Positions 48,857 through 61,100 of a stretch of 64,000 nt of DNA are shown in pieces. Where the stretch lies: positions 20,152,501 to 20,216,500 of the forward strand of contig OZ017796.1 in the NCBI GenBank assembly GCA_963969395.1, read 5' to 3'. The first letter of the stretch is position 1. Each line of letters begins with the position of its first letter. Under the pieces are notes generated by a model that was not told where the DNA came from, made no database searches, and saw only the letters and a program-made list of their open reading frames with translations. The stretch comes from Pseudoscleropodium purum. Its lineage: Eukaryota; Streptophyta; Bryopsida; Hypnales; Brachytheciaceae. Position numbers and translations under genes: made by a program.

Positions 48857-51001
48857 ATGGCAGCCATGGCGTGCACCTCTGCAGCGTCCACGGCCGTCGC
48901 CTCGCCACGTCTGGGTGGAGCGAGGACGACCCGAGCTGCTGGGAGATTGACATCTTCCTTCCATGGCCAGTCGTGCTTGGCGAGCTCTTTGAGGGTGAAG
49001 ACACGAAGAGCTGGGAGGCGAGCGGTGGTGGTGTGCAAGGCAGCGGATGGGCAGACTGTGGTGATTGGATTGGCAGCGGACTCCGGGTGCGGGAAGTCGA
49101 CGTTCATGCGCAGGTTGACGTCTGTGTTTGGAGGTGCGGCGTCGCCTCCCAAGGGAGGGAACCCGGACTCAAACACTTTGATTAGTGACACTACCACTGT
49201 TATTTGCCTCGACGATTACCACTCGTTGGACAGGTATGGGCGCAAGGAAGCCTCGGTCACGGCGCTGGACCCCAAGGCCAACAATTTCGACCTCATGTAC
49301 GAGCAGGTCAAGGCGTTGAAGGAAGGGAAGACCGTGGAGAAGCCCATTTACAACCACGTCACGGGACTGTTGGACGCGCCGGAGACGATCACGCCGCCGA
49401 AGATTCTCGTCATCGAGGGACTGCACCCGATGTAAGTACCAATTGGAGCTGCTGCCTTTGTGACGTGAATTTCGCTCCTTGTTGCAATGTTGGGAGCTGC
49501 GCTGGAGTTTAGATGTAACTGAGCTCACACTGATTGTGAAGTTTGCATTTGGGAAATGAGAGAATTTTGATTTTTGGCTGCGAATTTTTAATTGGGAATG
49601 CCAATTCTTGGCCGTGCGCTGAATTTCTGGTTAAGAGATACAGTGACGCCGCCACTGTAGTAGATATGAAGCCTCGCAATTTCAGTTTTGGGGGATGCAG
49701 CCCTAAGTGTTTTGTGCCATAGCCAACAAAACGCAGTAATTGCCTGAAGGGCCCAAGCCTTCGAGGTTGTGGAGGGGGCATGGCAGGGATGGTGGTGGAG
49801 GGGCGGCGATCATTCGTATAGTTAATGGAAAATTTATTTAAGGATACAGTCTTCCTTCTGTTGGCTAAGGTTGACAACAATTGATTCTCTGCGTGGAGAC
49901 ACCGATTCCGCTGAATCGTCGAAGATTGACTAGCTGAGGAGGGAAACCAGCCTCTGTTGACGGACATGAGGCTGTATATGAACAATGTGATGTGCGTTTG
50001 TGCAGGTACGATGAACGTGTGAGGGATTTGCTCGACTTCAGCATTTACCTCGACATTAGTGACGACGTCAAGTTCGCTTGGAAGATTCAGGTAAATGCAT
50101 CCTCCGGCTCTCTTAATCACAGAATTCTGCTGTCATCATGCCCATTGAGTGTCATATGTTAGAATTTTCACTAGTAAAGTCAGTGACTAGTTAATTCGTC
50201 CGTATACTCACATAAATTGGGATCCCAGTAAACCCATTCGCACTTGTTACTAGGTAATTAATGTCTCATCCTAAGTACGTATTGTGTTAAATGTGCAGCG
50301 TGATATGGCGGAAAGAGGTCACAGCTTGGAGAGTATTAAGGCCAGTATCGCTGCTCGCAAGCCCGACTTTGATGCCTTCATCGGTAAGCCCCTCACCTTG
50401 TACACAACCCTGAAAATCTGGACAATGTAGACTGTGTACGTCCCGCAAGTTTCAGAATGCATCATAGTAACCAAGGATTGGAACCATACATGAATTGACA
50501 GACCCCCAGAAGCAATACGCCGACGCCGTCATCCAGGTGCTGCCGACGCAGCTCATCCCCGACGACACCGAAGCCAAAGTGCTGCGCGTGCGCATGGTGA
50601 TGAAGGAAGGTGTCAAGTTCTTCGAGCCCGTCTACCTCTTCGACGAAGGCTCCACCATTTCCTGGATCCCCTGCGGCCGCAAGCTCACTTGCTCGTACCC
50701 AGGCATCAAGTTCTTCTACGGCCCCGACACGTACTACGGGAATGAGGTCTCCGTGCTGGAGATGGACGGTCAGTTCGACAAGCTGGACGAGCTCATTTAC
50801 GTGGAGTCGCACCTGAGCAACATCTCTACCAAGTTCTACGGTGAGATCACGCAACAGATGTTGAAGCACGCTGACTTCCCGGGCAGCAACAACGGCACAG
50901 GGCTGTTCCAGACCATCTGTGGGCTCAAGATCCGCGGCGTGTACGAGCGCCTCTTGGCCGAGCAAAAGAACCCGGCGTCGTTGACGTCCGCCAAGGTGTA
51001 G
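48857..51001 (+). CDS. PRK: Phosphoribulokinase, chloroplast
   Basis: Four exons, 48857-49431, 50006-50090, 50299-50383 and 50502-51001, give 414 aa with phases 2, 0 and 1. It phosphorylates ribulose 5-phosphate with ATP to RuBP, the CO2 acceptor of the Calvin cycle, in the chloroplast stroma. The Ala/Ser/Thr/Arg-rich first 60 residues, ending RRAVVVC, look like a transit peptide. The P-loop GLAADSGCGKST is at about 71-82. The thioredoxin-regulated pair is Cys78 (in the P-loop) and Cys117 (VICLDDYHS), 39 residues apart as in plant PRK. The C-terminal pair, Cys306 and Cys312 (IPCGRKLTC), is present, so light/dark control and GAPDH-CP12 complex formation should be possible. The C-terminal LFQTICGLKIR region is intact. 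ATG 48857 was chosen because the open stretch upstream lacks an in-frame ATG; ATG 48866 is an alternative. Confidence 0.97.
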
Positions 51002-54000
51002 AGCGCGCTCGGCGCTCTGCAGGCGCTCGTGACCAATGTTATTGTACCCTGAAAATTCTTCAACGTTGTAGATTTTTAACTTGTGAATTGAACCTGGGTA
51101 CTGGCTAAAGCTGCTGGCCCGGTGAGGTTGGTAAGTTTTGTAGCTTTACTATTCGTTGACTAGTCCATCGATCATCCCCGGGGGAGAAGATGTCAGACAG
51201 ATCGATCTCCCTGTGCAGGTGTACCAGATGCAAACTTCGCCATTGAGCTCCATCGCCGTAATGAATCCTACATGCGTGTGCGTTTGTGAAGTATATGTCG
51301 AATGGATATGATGTATTTCCCGTGACTTTGGCAGACTTTCACATTCGAATTGTCTCTCTGTATTGGTAGTGAAGCAGGTATCAATTCACGGGAAGGTTGA
51401 ATAACCTCTTTCGCGGATTATAAAGATTTCTATGAATGAGACCATGGGAAATTTGATTTGTACTTCAACGCTTTTTTTCACTTGATTCTAGAGCTGATAC
51501 TGGTGGTTGCGGCCCCAAATCCTTGTGCTTTAGAGCCATCATGTGTGATTTTTGTGATGGACATACTAATGATGACGAGAATGGTGGAACACGCAATTGG
51601 GGAGGAGAGAACGGTGGAGCGGAGGACAATAAGGTCCGGAAGATTTTTGGCCACAAGACTCACATGTGCAGCATCTGAATGATACATTGACATTTTTTGC
51701 ACAAAGGTTGCCGTAATGCAATGTTTGAATTAGCTGTGCTGTAGTTTAGATGTAATGCAAAGTCATACTTCAGTCAATTTGACCTCAAGCAGGATCACGT
51801 TGACTTGTCTTCGCGTAGAATAGACACAGCTCATAACTCTGGATATGTCGATGAGCCCAGCCTTTAGAAAGGACCGACAAGAAGCAAACATGTACACTAC
51901 TAACCAATCTCGGAGCCGAACAGTGGATATTTGGAAAGTGTTGGATTTGACAAGCGTTTCAGTTGCGGATGGACAGCCAGTGCATTCATAAAACTTACAT
52001 TTTTTTTTATTAATTCCTTAAATTCGTGTGCTCTGTTTTTAGTCTAAAGAAATAATTCAATGCACAATTGAGGTCAATAAATGTGAAGAAGAAATCTTTT
52101 TAGAATTGAAGAAAATGTTCTAAAAAATGACAATCCAAGATTTTGAAACATATGAGCATTGTAAAAAGGTGAAAGTTAATATGATACAATATGTAAGACA
52201 TTTTTGTTCTTTTGTACAAGATATGGAATTTGATACATCTTTAAGACTTCCAAAATATAATATTTATCATTTAAGAGGACTATTTTTATTTTGTTCATGT
52301 CATAGTATGTACATTCCTTTGACTTTATAGTATTCATTTTTTGTCCAACAAACTCTTTGATGGATCAAGTTTGAGGTTGGAACAAAGATTGATTGTCAAT
52401 TTTCACCCTTTGTCAAAGGTTGGTTACCAAATTTAGGCATATACAACTTTTTGATATATATATATATATTTCTTTTTTTTAATTTTAAAAATTAAAAATT
52501 AAATTCTTTTTTTTTTCTTTTTAGAAACATGCTTGTGAAGTTGTACTACTTCAATGTCTTCTCTTTTTTAAGTATGCTTTGATGTGGCACATAATACCTA
52601 TTTCTTAGCTTGCTTCTAATGAATCTATATTGCTCATCCAAACCCCAAATTCAAGTGATATCCTTTTCTATTTCAATTGAATTTTGATAGACTTCCATAG
52701 GGGGTAATCTCAAATTTCAATCTTACACCAATCAAAAGATAGTAATATATTTAGTGAGTCATTTTCTAGACTAGATTTCTAATATTTTTAGAAGATTGCT
52801 TTATGGAACCCCTTCCCAAGTAATTTTAATTTTGAAGGATTCAACAATCTTCAAAGCACTACAGTATCCTAAGGTTAGTTTGAACTCTTATTGTTTAGTT
52901 TTGGAATTAATATTATACAAAATGCCATTTTTATAATTTTGTAAAATTTCTAGATCTAGAGTTTTAGATTTCAAAATGAATTTAAGACCTTCAAATAAAA
53001 TTTCTTTTATTTTTTGGATATTGGTTTGCAATTTTATACAAAAATGAAAAATTAGACATGCTTCTAATTTTAATTGATTAGAGTTGAAAACAAAAAGATT
53101 GATATTGTAGTGAGTTCTTTTACCACATAGTCAATTCTTCACCAAATTAAAATTTACAACATATTCTAAAAGTTGTTAAAGATAAACAAATGGTATTAAA
53201 TTTTAAGTCAAATCAAACAAAGAAAAGTAGTAGTAAAAAAATTTAGAAGCATTAAAGGACAATTAGAGTCAAAAGGCCTTAGAAGTTGCTTTAACCCCTA
53301 ACTGCCTAATCGACAATATATGGTTGATCTGAAATTTCAAGCTCATTTTGGAATGGATAGTTAAATTTGTTAGACTATTTTAAAATTTTTCAAGTAGTTT
53401 TTCGGGTTAACTATTGAAAACTTTCTTTTTTCAATGACAAAAATGAACATTTAATTTTTGAGAGGTCTTCAAAGCCATGTATGTTCATTAGTGATAGAGT
53501 AAAACTTGCTAATTTTACTTCATTTTTCCAACTTAGCCAATTTCACTTGATTTGAGATCTAAGAATTTCTATTTATCCATTTGCTTTGAAAATAGTCCCA
53601 ATGGAAAGAGTAAAGTGTTGTCATGATTTTCACCTTTGGAAATTTAAACATCAAATTGTTGATTTGGAGTTATTTGCGATTTATACTTATAACAAAAAAT
53701 TGCATTTCAACAATTGCAAGGTAGATTGTGTAATGAATTTGATAGCTTTTCATGTGAAATTAAGTTTTTTGAAAGTGCATTTTAGTGTGCTAACACAATT
53801 TGTAGTTGTTCACATCACTTCCAATTCCAAAAGAAAATTTATGTTCAAATTTCTAAAACATTGTGGGAAGGGGCAACATACTAAAAATAGAAAATGGACA
53901 TTTCTCTTGCTATAATCTCACAACTCTTATGCAATTTTGGACTCAAAATTGGTAAACATACTAATAAGCAAGCTCTTTAAACATCTATACAGTTAGATTT

Positions 54001-54851
54001 TGAAAAAAACACAATTTGCTTCATTGGGGTTAACTATAAGCCAATGCTCTTTTTTCATAGTCCAAATACACATGAAAAGGCTTGGGCATTTAGGGGTTAA
54101 ATCTATCACCAATCTACCACCAATTTATTTAATAATCTACTATCAATCTACAAGACACTTGCTTGTTTGGAGGCGCTTTTAAAGTTTAAGGAGCAATTTA
54201 GAGCCTAAACAATGTTGGTGGATACTAATGAATATGACACATTCTTTAGAAGTTGTAGGTGTAAAGTTGTGCTTTGCATTGGTTAACTCCAAAAAGATGG
54301 GCTAGTCACTGTAGAAATCATCTTTTTTCATATCATATGCAACATTTGGCTTAAAAAATCCCAAGAGTACTCATTAAAGATCAAACTATTGTGTAAGACC
54401 TCCCCTTTTTACACAAAATTCGAAAGATAAAAATTTGCACTTTTATCTTACGTAGAAAGATTTTATACTATCCATCAAAGTGTCCATAGAGTCCTAGGAT
54501 CAAAGAATGGTGGAGCAACAATCTACACTTCAAATTTTAATTCATATTGTCCCCTTTTTTTAGCTTTAGAATATGTAATTAGTTTTAAGCTTAGAAAAAA
54601 TTTGATTGTGTAGGAAAGGTCTAATGACCTCTTGCTATGTGAGATCAGTGGGTAAAGTTTGCATGGGAGCTACAGGGTCTAAGTGAGCAATTGCACTAAC
54701 ATGAATTTAGTGGATGGAAGAGAAATCAAGTAAGAGTTTCACACATATTGATTCCCTCAAGATTGACCAATCTCGACCAATAGAATTGTTTATTGATTTC
54801 AATAAAACATGAAATTTTTCTTTTCTTCTCAATAAAGCCAACAAGGCTATT
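51002..54851. other. PRK 3' region and AT-rich spacer
   Basis: The first kilobase is of moderate composition and includes the PRK 3' UTR. From about 52.0 kb the DNA is AT-rich with an (AT)n run near 52456-52470 and no supported exon. A TTAA element (53291-54100) is listed separately. ORF 53586-53915 belongs to that element's repeat sequence and not to a host gene. Confidence 0.55.
53291..54100. mobile_element. TTAA-bounded element, 810 bp
   Basis: The left end is TTAACCCCTAACTGCCTAAT. The right end, reverse-complemented, is TTAACCCCTAAATGCCCAAG. The segment 53755-53960 matches the minus strand of the 29965-30351 element, including CATTGTGGG and ATAATCTCACAACTC. A 109-codon open stretch inside has a relative in that element (shared FLEVHF/FLKVHF and HITSN), but it is not convincingly a gene. 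Confidence 0.7.
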
Positions 54852-55062
54852 ATAAACGCAAGACTAAAACAAAGTACAGAAACTAGCAACAAGCAAAGTA
54901 CGCAAAAATAACTAAGTGTGTATTTAAAGAAGTGTTTAAACGTAAGCAAAGAGAGAGAAGATAAATAGTTCTCTTTTCCTATTGGTCTAAAATATTCCCT
55001 AGTTGACTAACCTCCTACGATGAGTTGGCGAGCATATAAGATAGTATATTTATTTTTTAACA
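54852..55062 (-). repeat. 3' LTR of the copia element
   Basis: Shares CTAGCAACAAGC, AATAACTAAGTGTGTA, AGAAGTGTTTAAAC and CCTATTGGTCTAAAATATT in order with 57452-57661, with substitutions throughout. It ends at TTTTTTAACA, which is TGTTAA in the element's orientation. Confidence 0.8.
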
Positions 55063-55518
55063 TTCCTCCTTGCTCAGCATAATATTGATATAAAATTTTC
55101 TACAATGATATATATAACACTCTCCGTACTCTCCTAAGATGTACAATTGCTGCCTCATTAAAATCTTATTTAAAGAAACCTTAATTATTCAAGGACAAAA
55201 CCACAAAAAATTAAAGAAAAAGAGTACAACAACTTTGTCAATCCATCCTCATGGTAAAACCTAATGGGAAAAATCCTTGGAAGGATATTAAAAGGTTTCT
55301 ATAATTTTCGTATTAAGAATCTATTGAATCTCTTGCTTTAAAATATTGAGTCGTCACATTCCAATGCCATGAACAAGTTGGTGATGGATACATAATGGAA
55401 GAATCTTAGTGAAGAAATTCACAAGATTATTTACTGGTATAATTTTCTTGATTTCAAGAGCTCATTTTGTAATCAAATTGCGGGTATAACTAAAATATTT
55501 TGAATCAATATGCTTAGC

Positions 55519-56136
55519 TCAATCACCTTTCACAAGCACTTGTGCAACACATGCATTGTTGTTTACATATAAGACAATTAGAGAATCATCATGTGGTAAT
55601 CTATAATTTGTTTCAATAAATTTATCAATTGATCTCAACCATATGCATTCCCAAGATGCTTCATGTAAAGCAATAATTTCTACATGATTGGATGCTGTCA
55701 CAGTTATCATTTGCTTCACTAACTTTTAGAATATTGTAGCTCTATGGTGTAAGAAAACATAACCTATTTGAGACTTGACTATTGTAGGATAAGATTTATA
55801 GCTAGCATTTGCATATTCACCCAATTTGGAATCTACCAATCGAGAATAATGTAATCCCAAATCTTTAATTCCTTTCAAATAATGAAAAAGATGTTTATTG
55901 CCATTCCAATATCTTAATATAGGATGGACACTATATATTGTAAGGACATTAATTGCAAATACGATGCCAATATGAGGCCTTGTAGATATAGCCAAATATA
56001 AAAATGTACCGATAGTAGCAAGGTATAGATATTGTTCAATCAAGGGTTCCTCCTCCTTTTCATAAGAACAATATGGATCATTACCTTTGATATTACGACC
56101 AACTATAGGTGTAGAGAGTAGATAGGCATCTATCAT
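55519..56136 (-). pseudogene. Copia pol fragment: end of RT and RNase H
   Basis: A minus-strand frame from 56136 carries the late-RT signatures of copia polyproteins (YLLSTP, YLYLAI, HYLKGIKDLGLHY) and the RNase H start (SKLGEYANASY, QIGYVF). An in-frame TAA at 55726-55728 breaks it. The same frame then continues with KQMITVTASNHVEIIALHEASW and WLRS, again typical of copia RNase H, to a stop at 55519. Upstream of 56136 the coding sequence decays after a short stretch. The fragment cannot make a working enzyme. Confidence 0.85.
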
Positions 56137-56934
56137 ATTGAATCTTTTTAAGATTCAATTGATATAAGCCATTTGAAAAAAAAAAATGCTACCATCTTTC
56201 ATGTGAAGAACTTGTAAGATAGTTGCAAGAAAAGGTGGTACTCCTTTCTTTGCAAAATGATCTTCCTCTTAGCATGAATTTCTTGTCCCTAGATGATCTT
56301 CTTAAAATGATGTGGAGGATGGACTTGCAGAGAAATTGCATGTATATAGTGAACACAAAAACAGGGGCCTCATCTATTTGAACAGGATTAATTTAGTTGT
56401 TGATTTGACTTGCTTTTTAATTTACACAATTACTTTTGAAGAAAAAAAAAAATGGGGAGCCTTTCAGCCTTAGTCCCCATTGGGCCATTATCTCAACCAT
56501 TAAGCTACTAGATTCTTCATTATGTTGCTGCTGCATACAAGTATGTGAATTTGTATAATATGTCAAGTACAGTATAGAACAAATCTTCACATTATGTAGC
56601 TTATGGCCAACATGGGATGACTAGACAATGCGGGAAGACAAGAAGAAAAATATATAGTGCACAAAATGTAAAAATGATTGGCTAGCAGTGCTCTATTCAA
56701 AAGGTCCCCAAATCTCACTTTTTGAAGTGCTACAATTATATTTTAAATACTTATTTGAAGTTGAAATTTTTAAGATAGTAGGAGTCCATCATACTTTACT
56801 AATAATTCAAAATGGATTTAAAAAAAAAAAATCTATTTTCAATCTTAATCCAGAACATTCTGTTTAACGAAAAAATCATTTTGGAATGGAAGTAGTACTA
56901 TTTTTTGTCACATTTTGAGTTGTGGAATTTAGTT

Positions 56935-57083
56935 TGGCCATAACATTTGGAGAATGAAGCCAACATACTTGAATTCTTTTTTTATTGAAGATGACTAACT
57001 TGTTCATAAAGAGAATTCTTATTTTTTTTAAAAATTTCAAAAAAATTACAATTTAGCTAATTTGTCACACTTTGCCATTTAGG
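56935..57083 (+). repeat. One-ended TTAA-family relic inside the copia element
   Basis: TTTGGCCATAACATTTGGAG through CATTTAGGGGTTTTA is homologous to the minus strand of 28196-28340. The AGGGG terminus resembles the right ends of the TTAA elements. The left end was not found. Confidence 0.45.
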
Positions 57084-57451
57084 GGTTTTAAGTACTGTGG
57101 AGTATCCATAATTAATGATGTAGAGCTTAAATTTTAGTAGGATATTTTCACATTGAAGAGGCATGTGCCCACCAAAAAGAACTTAAAAAAATATTAGTTT
57201 ATGTTGTCCACGTGTATACAAACAAGGATCTTTTGCCTGTGCATTTTTGAACAATGAAGATGGTTTTGGCTTCATTTTTTGTATGAAATTTGATTACCAT
57301 CAAGTCCTTACAAATTGCTGATTTTCAGGTTTTTCTGTTTATGATTTTTTATTTTTTTATTAATTTATACCTCATTGTATCTATCAAAAGTATAGAACAT
57401 TACAAAATTTTAAAAGTAACGAAAGTATAAGAGTGTGCTCATAACGTGTTA

Positions 57452-57661
57452 TGAATGCAAGATGAAAATAAAGCACAAAAACTAGCAACAAGCTAAGTAC
57501 GTAAGAATAACTAAGTGTGTACTCAAAGAAGTGTTTAAACATAAGCAAGGAGGGAGAAGAAAAATAGTTCTCTTCTCCTATTGGTCTAAAATATTTCCTA
57601 GTAGACTAACCTCCTGCGATGAGTTAGTGAGCGTATAAGATAATATATTTATTTCTTAACA
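57452..57661 (-). repeat. 5' LTR of the copia element
   Basis: Partner of 54852-55062. It begins TGAATGCAAG on the plus strand and ends TTTCTTAACA. In the element's orientation it runs TGTTAAGAAATA to CTTGCATTCA, the TG...CA boundaries expected of an LTR. Confidence 0.8.
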
Positions 57662-58188
57662 AACTAAGGCAACCAGTGTTCACTTCTTGTTTTCTAGTGC
57701 CTTTTATACCCACTAATCTGGCACGGGTCTACAGGGCAACTGAAGAATGGATCTATTTGTCCTCAACTCTATTTACGAAATTGACCCGGACGTAGTGCAT
57801 CAGCACTTCGAAGAATGCTTTGTGAAGCCCCCGTCAACCTTGTGTAACTCCGGAAGTCAATTTCTCCTGTGAATACTGCTCATGGCCAGCCACTTGCTAC
57901 TTGTGGTGGGAACGAGCATAGTCTGCAGTTGCTGGATCCATCCTCTCGGACCTCGCAACTCTAGAGTCAAGCTCTCACTGCAGAGCCGTCTTCCACTTCT
58001 TCTCCCCCCCTGCGTCGATCATCTAACGTACACCCAATCTCATAATTCTGCACCCCAGTCGCCGGGCAGTTCAGATTCTCGGAGACGACACCAGAAGAGG
58101 CACTTGTTCCAGATTGTGGATTCGTTGTAGCGTTGCCGAATCTTGTTACCGACAAGAGCTTCTGTGGGGGGGATCGGAGCCCGTCCAG
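57662..58188 (+). other. CYP704-like gene promoter and 5' UTR
   Basis: GC content rises from the copia LTR toward the ATG at 58189. TTTATAC near 57708 is a weak TATA candidate. The frames here overlap on both strands and are not supported as genes. Confidence 0.4.
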
Positions 58189-61100
58189 ATGGATAGCTGC
58201 CGCGGATGGGGAGTGGAGAAGGGTGTAGGAGTGGTGACGGTGCTGGCAGGGGTGATTTTGGGGTACTTGGTGTGGGCCGCGGTAGATCGGTGGGGGTTGC
58301 ACAAGGGGAGGAAAGGGCCGGTGCAGTGGCCCATTCTAGGTATCACTAAATCACTAAATCCCTTGTTGGCTCAATTCTGAATTCTCCTTCTAATCAGTTG
58401 ATTCCAATTCGTTTTAGTGAACTTCGAATCTGTAATTTCTGAACTTGATTAGCGATAGGACTTCGTATACATGGTCGTATTTGTTGGAATGGAGCGTTTC
58501 AGATTGTGATGTTCTAGTAACCAGAGAATCAGGGACTGAAATCTGCCATTTTAACTATATGAGGTTATTTGCATTTAATGGCAATTCAGAAGCCAGGAAT
58601 TTTCTAGAGTTTAGTTTGATTGGAAAGGTGATAGCTCACGTCTAATCAGAGGCCCGGAAACTGAAATCTGCCATTTCAGCAAACATGGGGTTATTTGTGT
58701 TAAGATTGTAATTCAGAGACCAGAGGAGACCAGGACTTGTACAGTAGTTTTGTTTGATTGGAATGGTGATAGCCCACGTCTAATTAGAGACCTAGGGACT
58801 GAAATCTGGCATGACAGCAAACATGAGGTTATTTGTGTTTTAATGGTCATTTAGAGGCCAGAGGAAGCCAGGACTTGTGCAGTGGTTTAATTTGATTGGA
58901 ATGGTGATACCAGTAGCTCGGTTCTAATCAGTGGTATTGAGTGACTGATCAGGAGCGACGGTGGAAGTGCTGCGAAATTACGATCACTTGAACGATTGGT
59001 GCGTCCCATATTTCCTCCGAGATGGACTCACGTTCCCCTGCGAACTGGCAGATGTGAAATACATCTTCACTGCTGATCCAGCCAATGTGGAACACATCCT
59101 CAAAACCAACTTCGACAACTACGGAAAGGCAAGGTGAATCTGACCCCCGGCATTGACACGCCTGTAGCGTTCTAAATTCTTCAGTGTTACTGGAATGATA
59201 TGAGCCCAGTCATTCATCTTTTCAATCTCTGAGTGGTTTTGTTTTGTTATGGTGGTGCAAATGTGTTGCTTGTGGTCCAGGGAGAGTTCTTTCACGAAGC
59301 GTTTGAGATCTTTTTTGGAGATGGGATTTTCAACGTGGATGGCGAAATGTGGAAGAAGCAGCGTAAGGTGGCGAGCTATGAATTCTCTTCCGCAAAGCTG
59401 CGGGAGTTTAGTTCTGTGGTGTTCCGTGACTTCTCCGTGAAAATGGCGTGTATTCTCAGCAATGCTGCGTCCACACAACAGACTTTGGACATGCAGGTCA
59501 ATCCTTGGACTGATCTATTGGTTCCCTGCAATTCACCTACTTCGTTTCTCCTCCACTTGGGAATAACATGAATTAGGATTACGCCGGCAAGATGATGAAT
59601 CCCAATCTTACTCGTTTACCCATTCTGTAGGGGTGGATTGCAGAATGAGGACAGTTTTAATTAAGCCTCTCTACCATAGAGATTGCCTTGCTAAGGCTGT
59701 GAACTGTTATGAATGTTCAGGACTTGTTCATGAGGTTCACCATGGATTCCATTTTCAAAGTCACATTCGGGTACGAGGTTGGAACCCTAGAACCGGAGCT
59801 CCCTGACACCCCTTTTGCTGAGGCCTTCGCAACCACGAACGAGATTGCTTCCAGCAGGTTCATGAACCCATTTTGGAAGCTACAGCGTGTGCTCAATGTG
59901 GGATCAGAGGCAACTGTTGCCAAGAGTGCAAAAGTGGTGGATGACTTTATCTACGGTGTGATTGAGGCCCGAAAGACCGAGTCTAGTTTACAAACCTCGG
60001 TGCGTCTCTTCCTTACACCGCACCTCAGTACGAATTTCAAATTAACATCTCGTTTCTGTGCTTGTAACAGGGTTTCCAGTACAGTTAGATTGTTGTTTTT
60101 GGAATTTGTAATGAGAATCCTCTCCAGGACTCGTGGGCGGTCGCTCTGTGGTCACAGTGGTCAAGCACATGCCTGCTTATTTAGCATGGGGAGGCTTCCA
60201 TAAGAACACTCTGACGAAAAAGGAGATCTCCCCATGAAGAAAGTTGGAGAAAGTTGTCGTAAAGTTCATAACCAGTCTAGCTCTAATGGAACCCCTGTTT
60301 TGTTCTTCATGTGCAATTTCTGACCTTATGAACCCTAAATTCCGAACAGGGCCAGAGCGACCTCTTCTCGAAATTCAGGAACTTATACGAGGAAGGGAAG
60401 CAGCTCACAGACAAGAACCTCCGTGACACGTTGTTGAATTTTCTTATTGCTGGCAGAGACAGTAACGCCCTCACCATGTCATGGTTTGTGTACATGACGA
60501 CGTTGCACCCTCACGTAGCGCAGAAGCTTTTTGAGGAGTTGCGTACCCTCGACACTGAAATTGCGGTGAATGAGGACCTACAAAAGGGTGAAAATGTGCA
60601 GAACTTCAACCAAAGAATTCAGAGATTTTCTGAGCTACTCACTATGGATGCTCTCTACAAGCTCCAGTATCTGCATGCATGTATCCTGGAAACCCTGCGC
60701 CTTTTTCCTGTTGTGCCCATGGTAATGCCTCCTTGCAACTTCATGACTTCGCAGAGTGTGTGCACTGTGTCAGTTTCTTATTTAACTCCACCTCTGCGTG
60801 ATGTGATAATAAGTTCTTACTAGTACCTGATTTCTTCTGCTATAAGTTTGTCGTATTGGTTGGACTGCGACAGAGCAGAGTAAGTAGCAAATGCTCTAGT
60901 TGTAAGAGAGAGTGTGTATGCTGTTGGTCATATATTACGGAAAGGGCTCAGCAGAGATTCTATGTGTACAGAACCCAAAATGTGCTGCGGCCGATGACAT
61001 ACTTCCTGATGGAACAGCAGTCAAGAAAGGTAATCTGGTTATGTATGCACCTTATGCAATGGGCCGAATGCCGTCCATCTGGGGTTCAGATGCAACTGAG

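Larger units (their letters stand above)
54852..57661 (-). mobile_element. Degenerate Ty1/copia LTR retrotransposon, ~2.8 kb
   Basis: Two direct repeats of about 210 bp (listed separately) enclose 2.4 kb containing the 3' part of a copia pol gene on the minus strand. In the element's orientation a purine-rich tract (AAGGAGGAA) directly precedes the TGTTAA start of its 3' LTR at 55062. TAACACGTTATGAGCAC follows the 5' LTR, where a primer-binding site is expected. Gag, protease, integrase and most of RT are missing, so it has a large internal deletion. No clear 5-bp target duplication could be found. The termini may be off by a few bases. Confidence 0.8.

Noticed and set aside
49204..49512. Alternative frames overlapping PRK exon 1 and intron 1 on both strands
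   Set aside because: Shadows of a GC-rich coding exon; the PRK frame is unambiguous.
56440..56515. Minus-strand TAGCTTAATGGTTGAGATAAT, resembling a tRNA A box, next to a poly-T/A run
   Set aside because: No B box or cloverleaf can be formed. It may be a tRNA-related SINE head but is not a tRNA gene.
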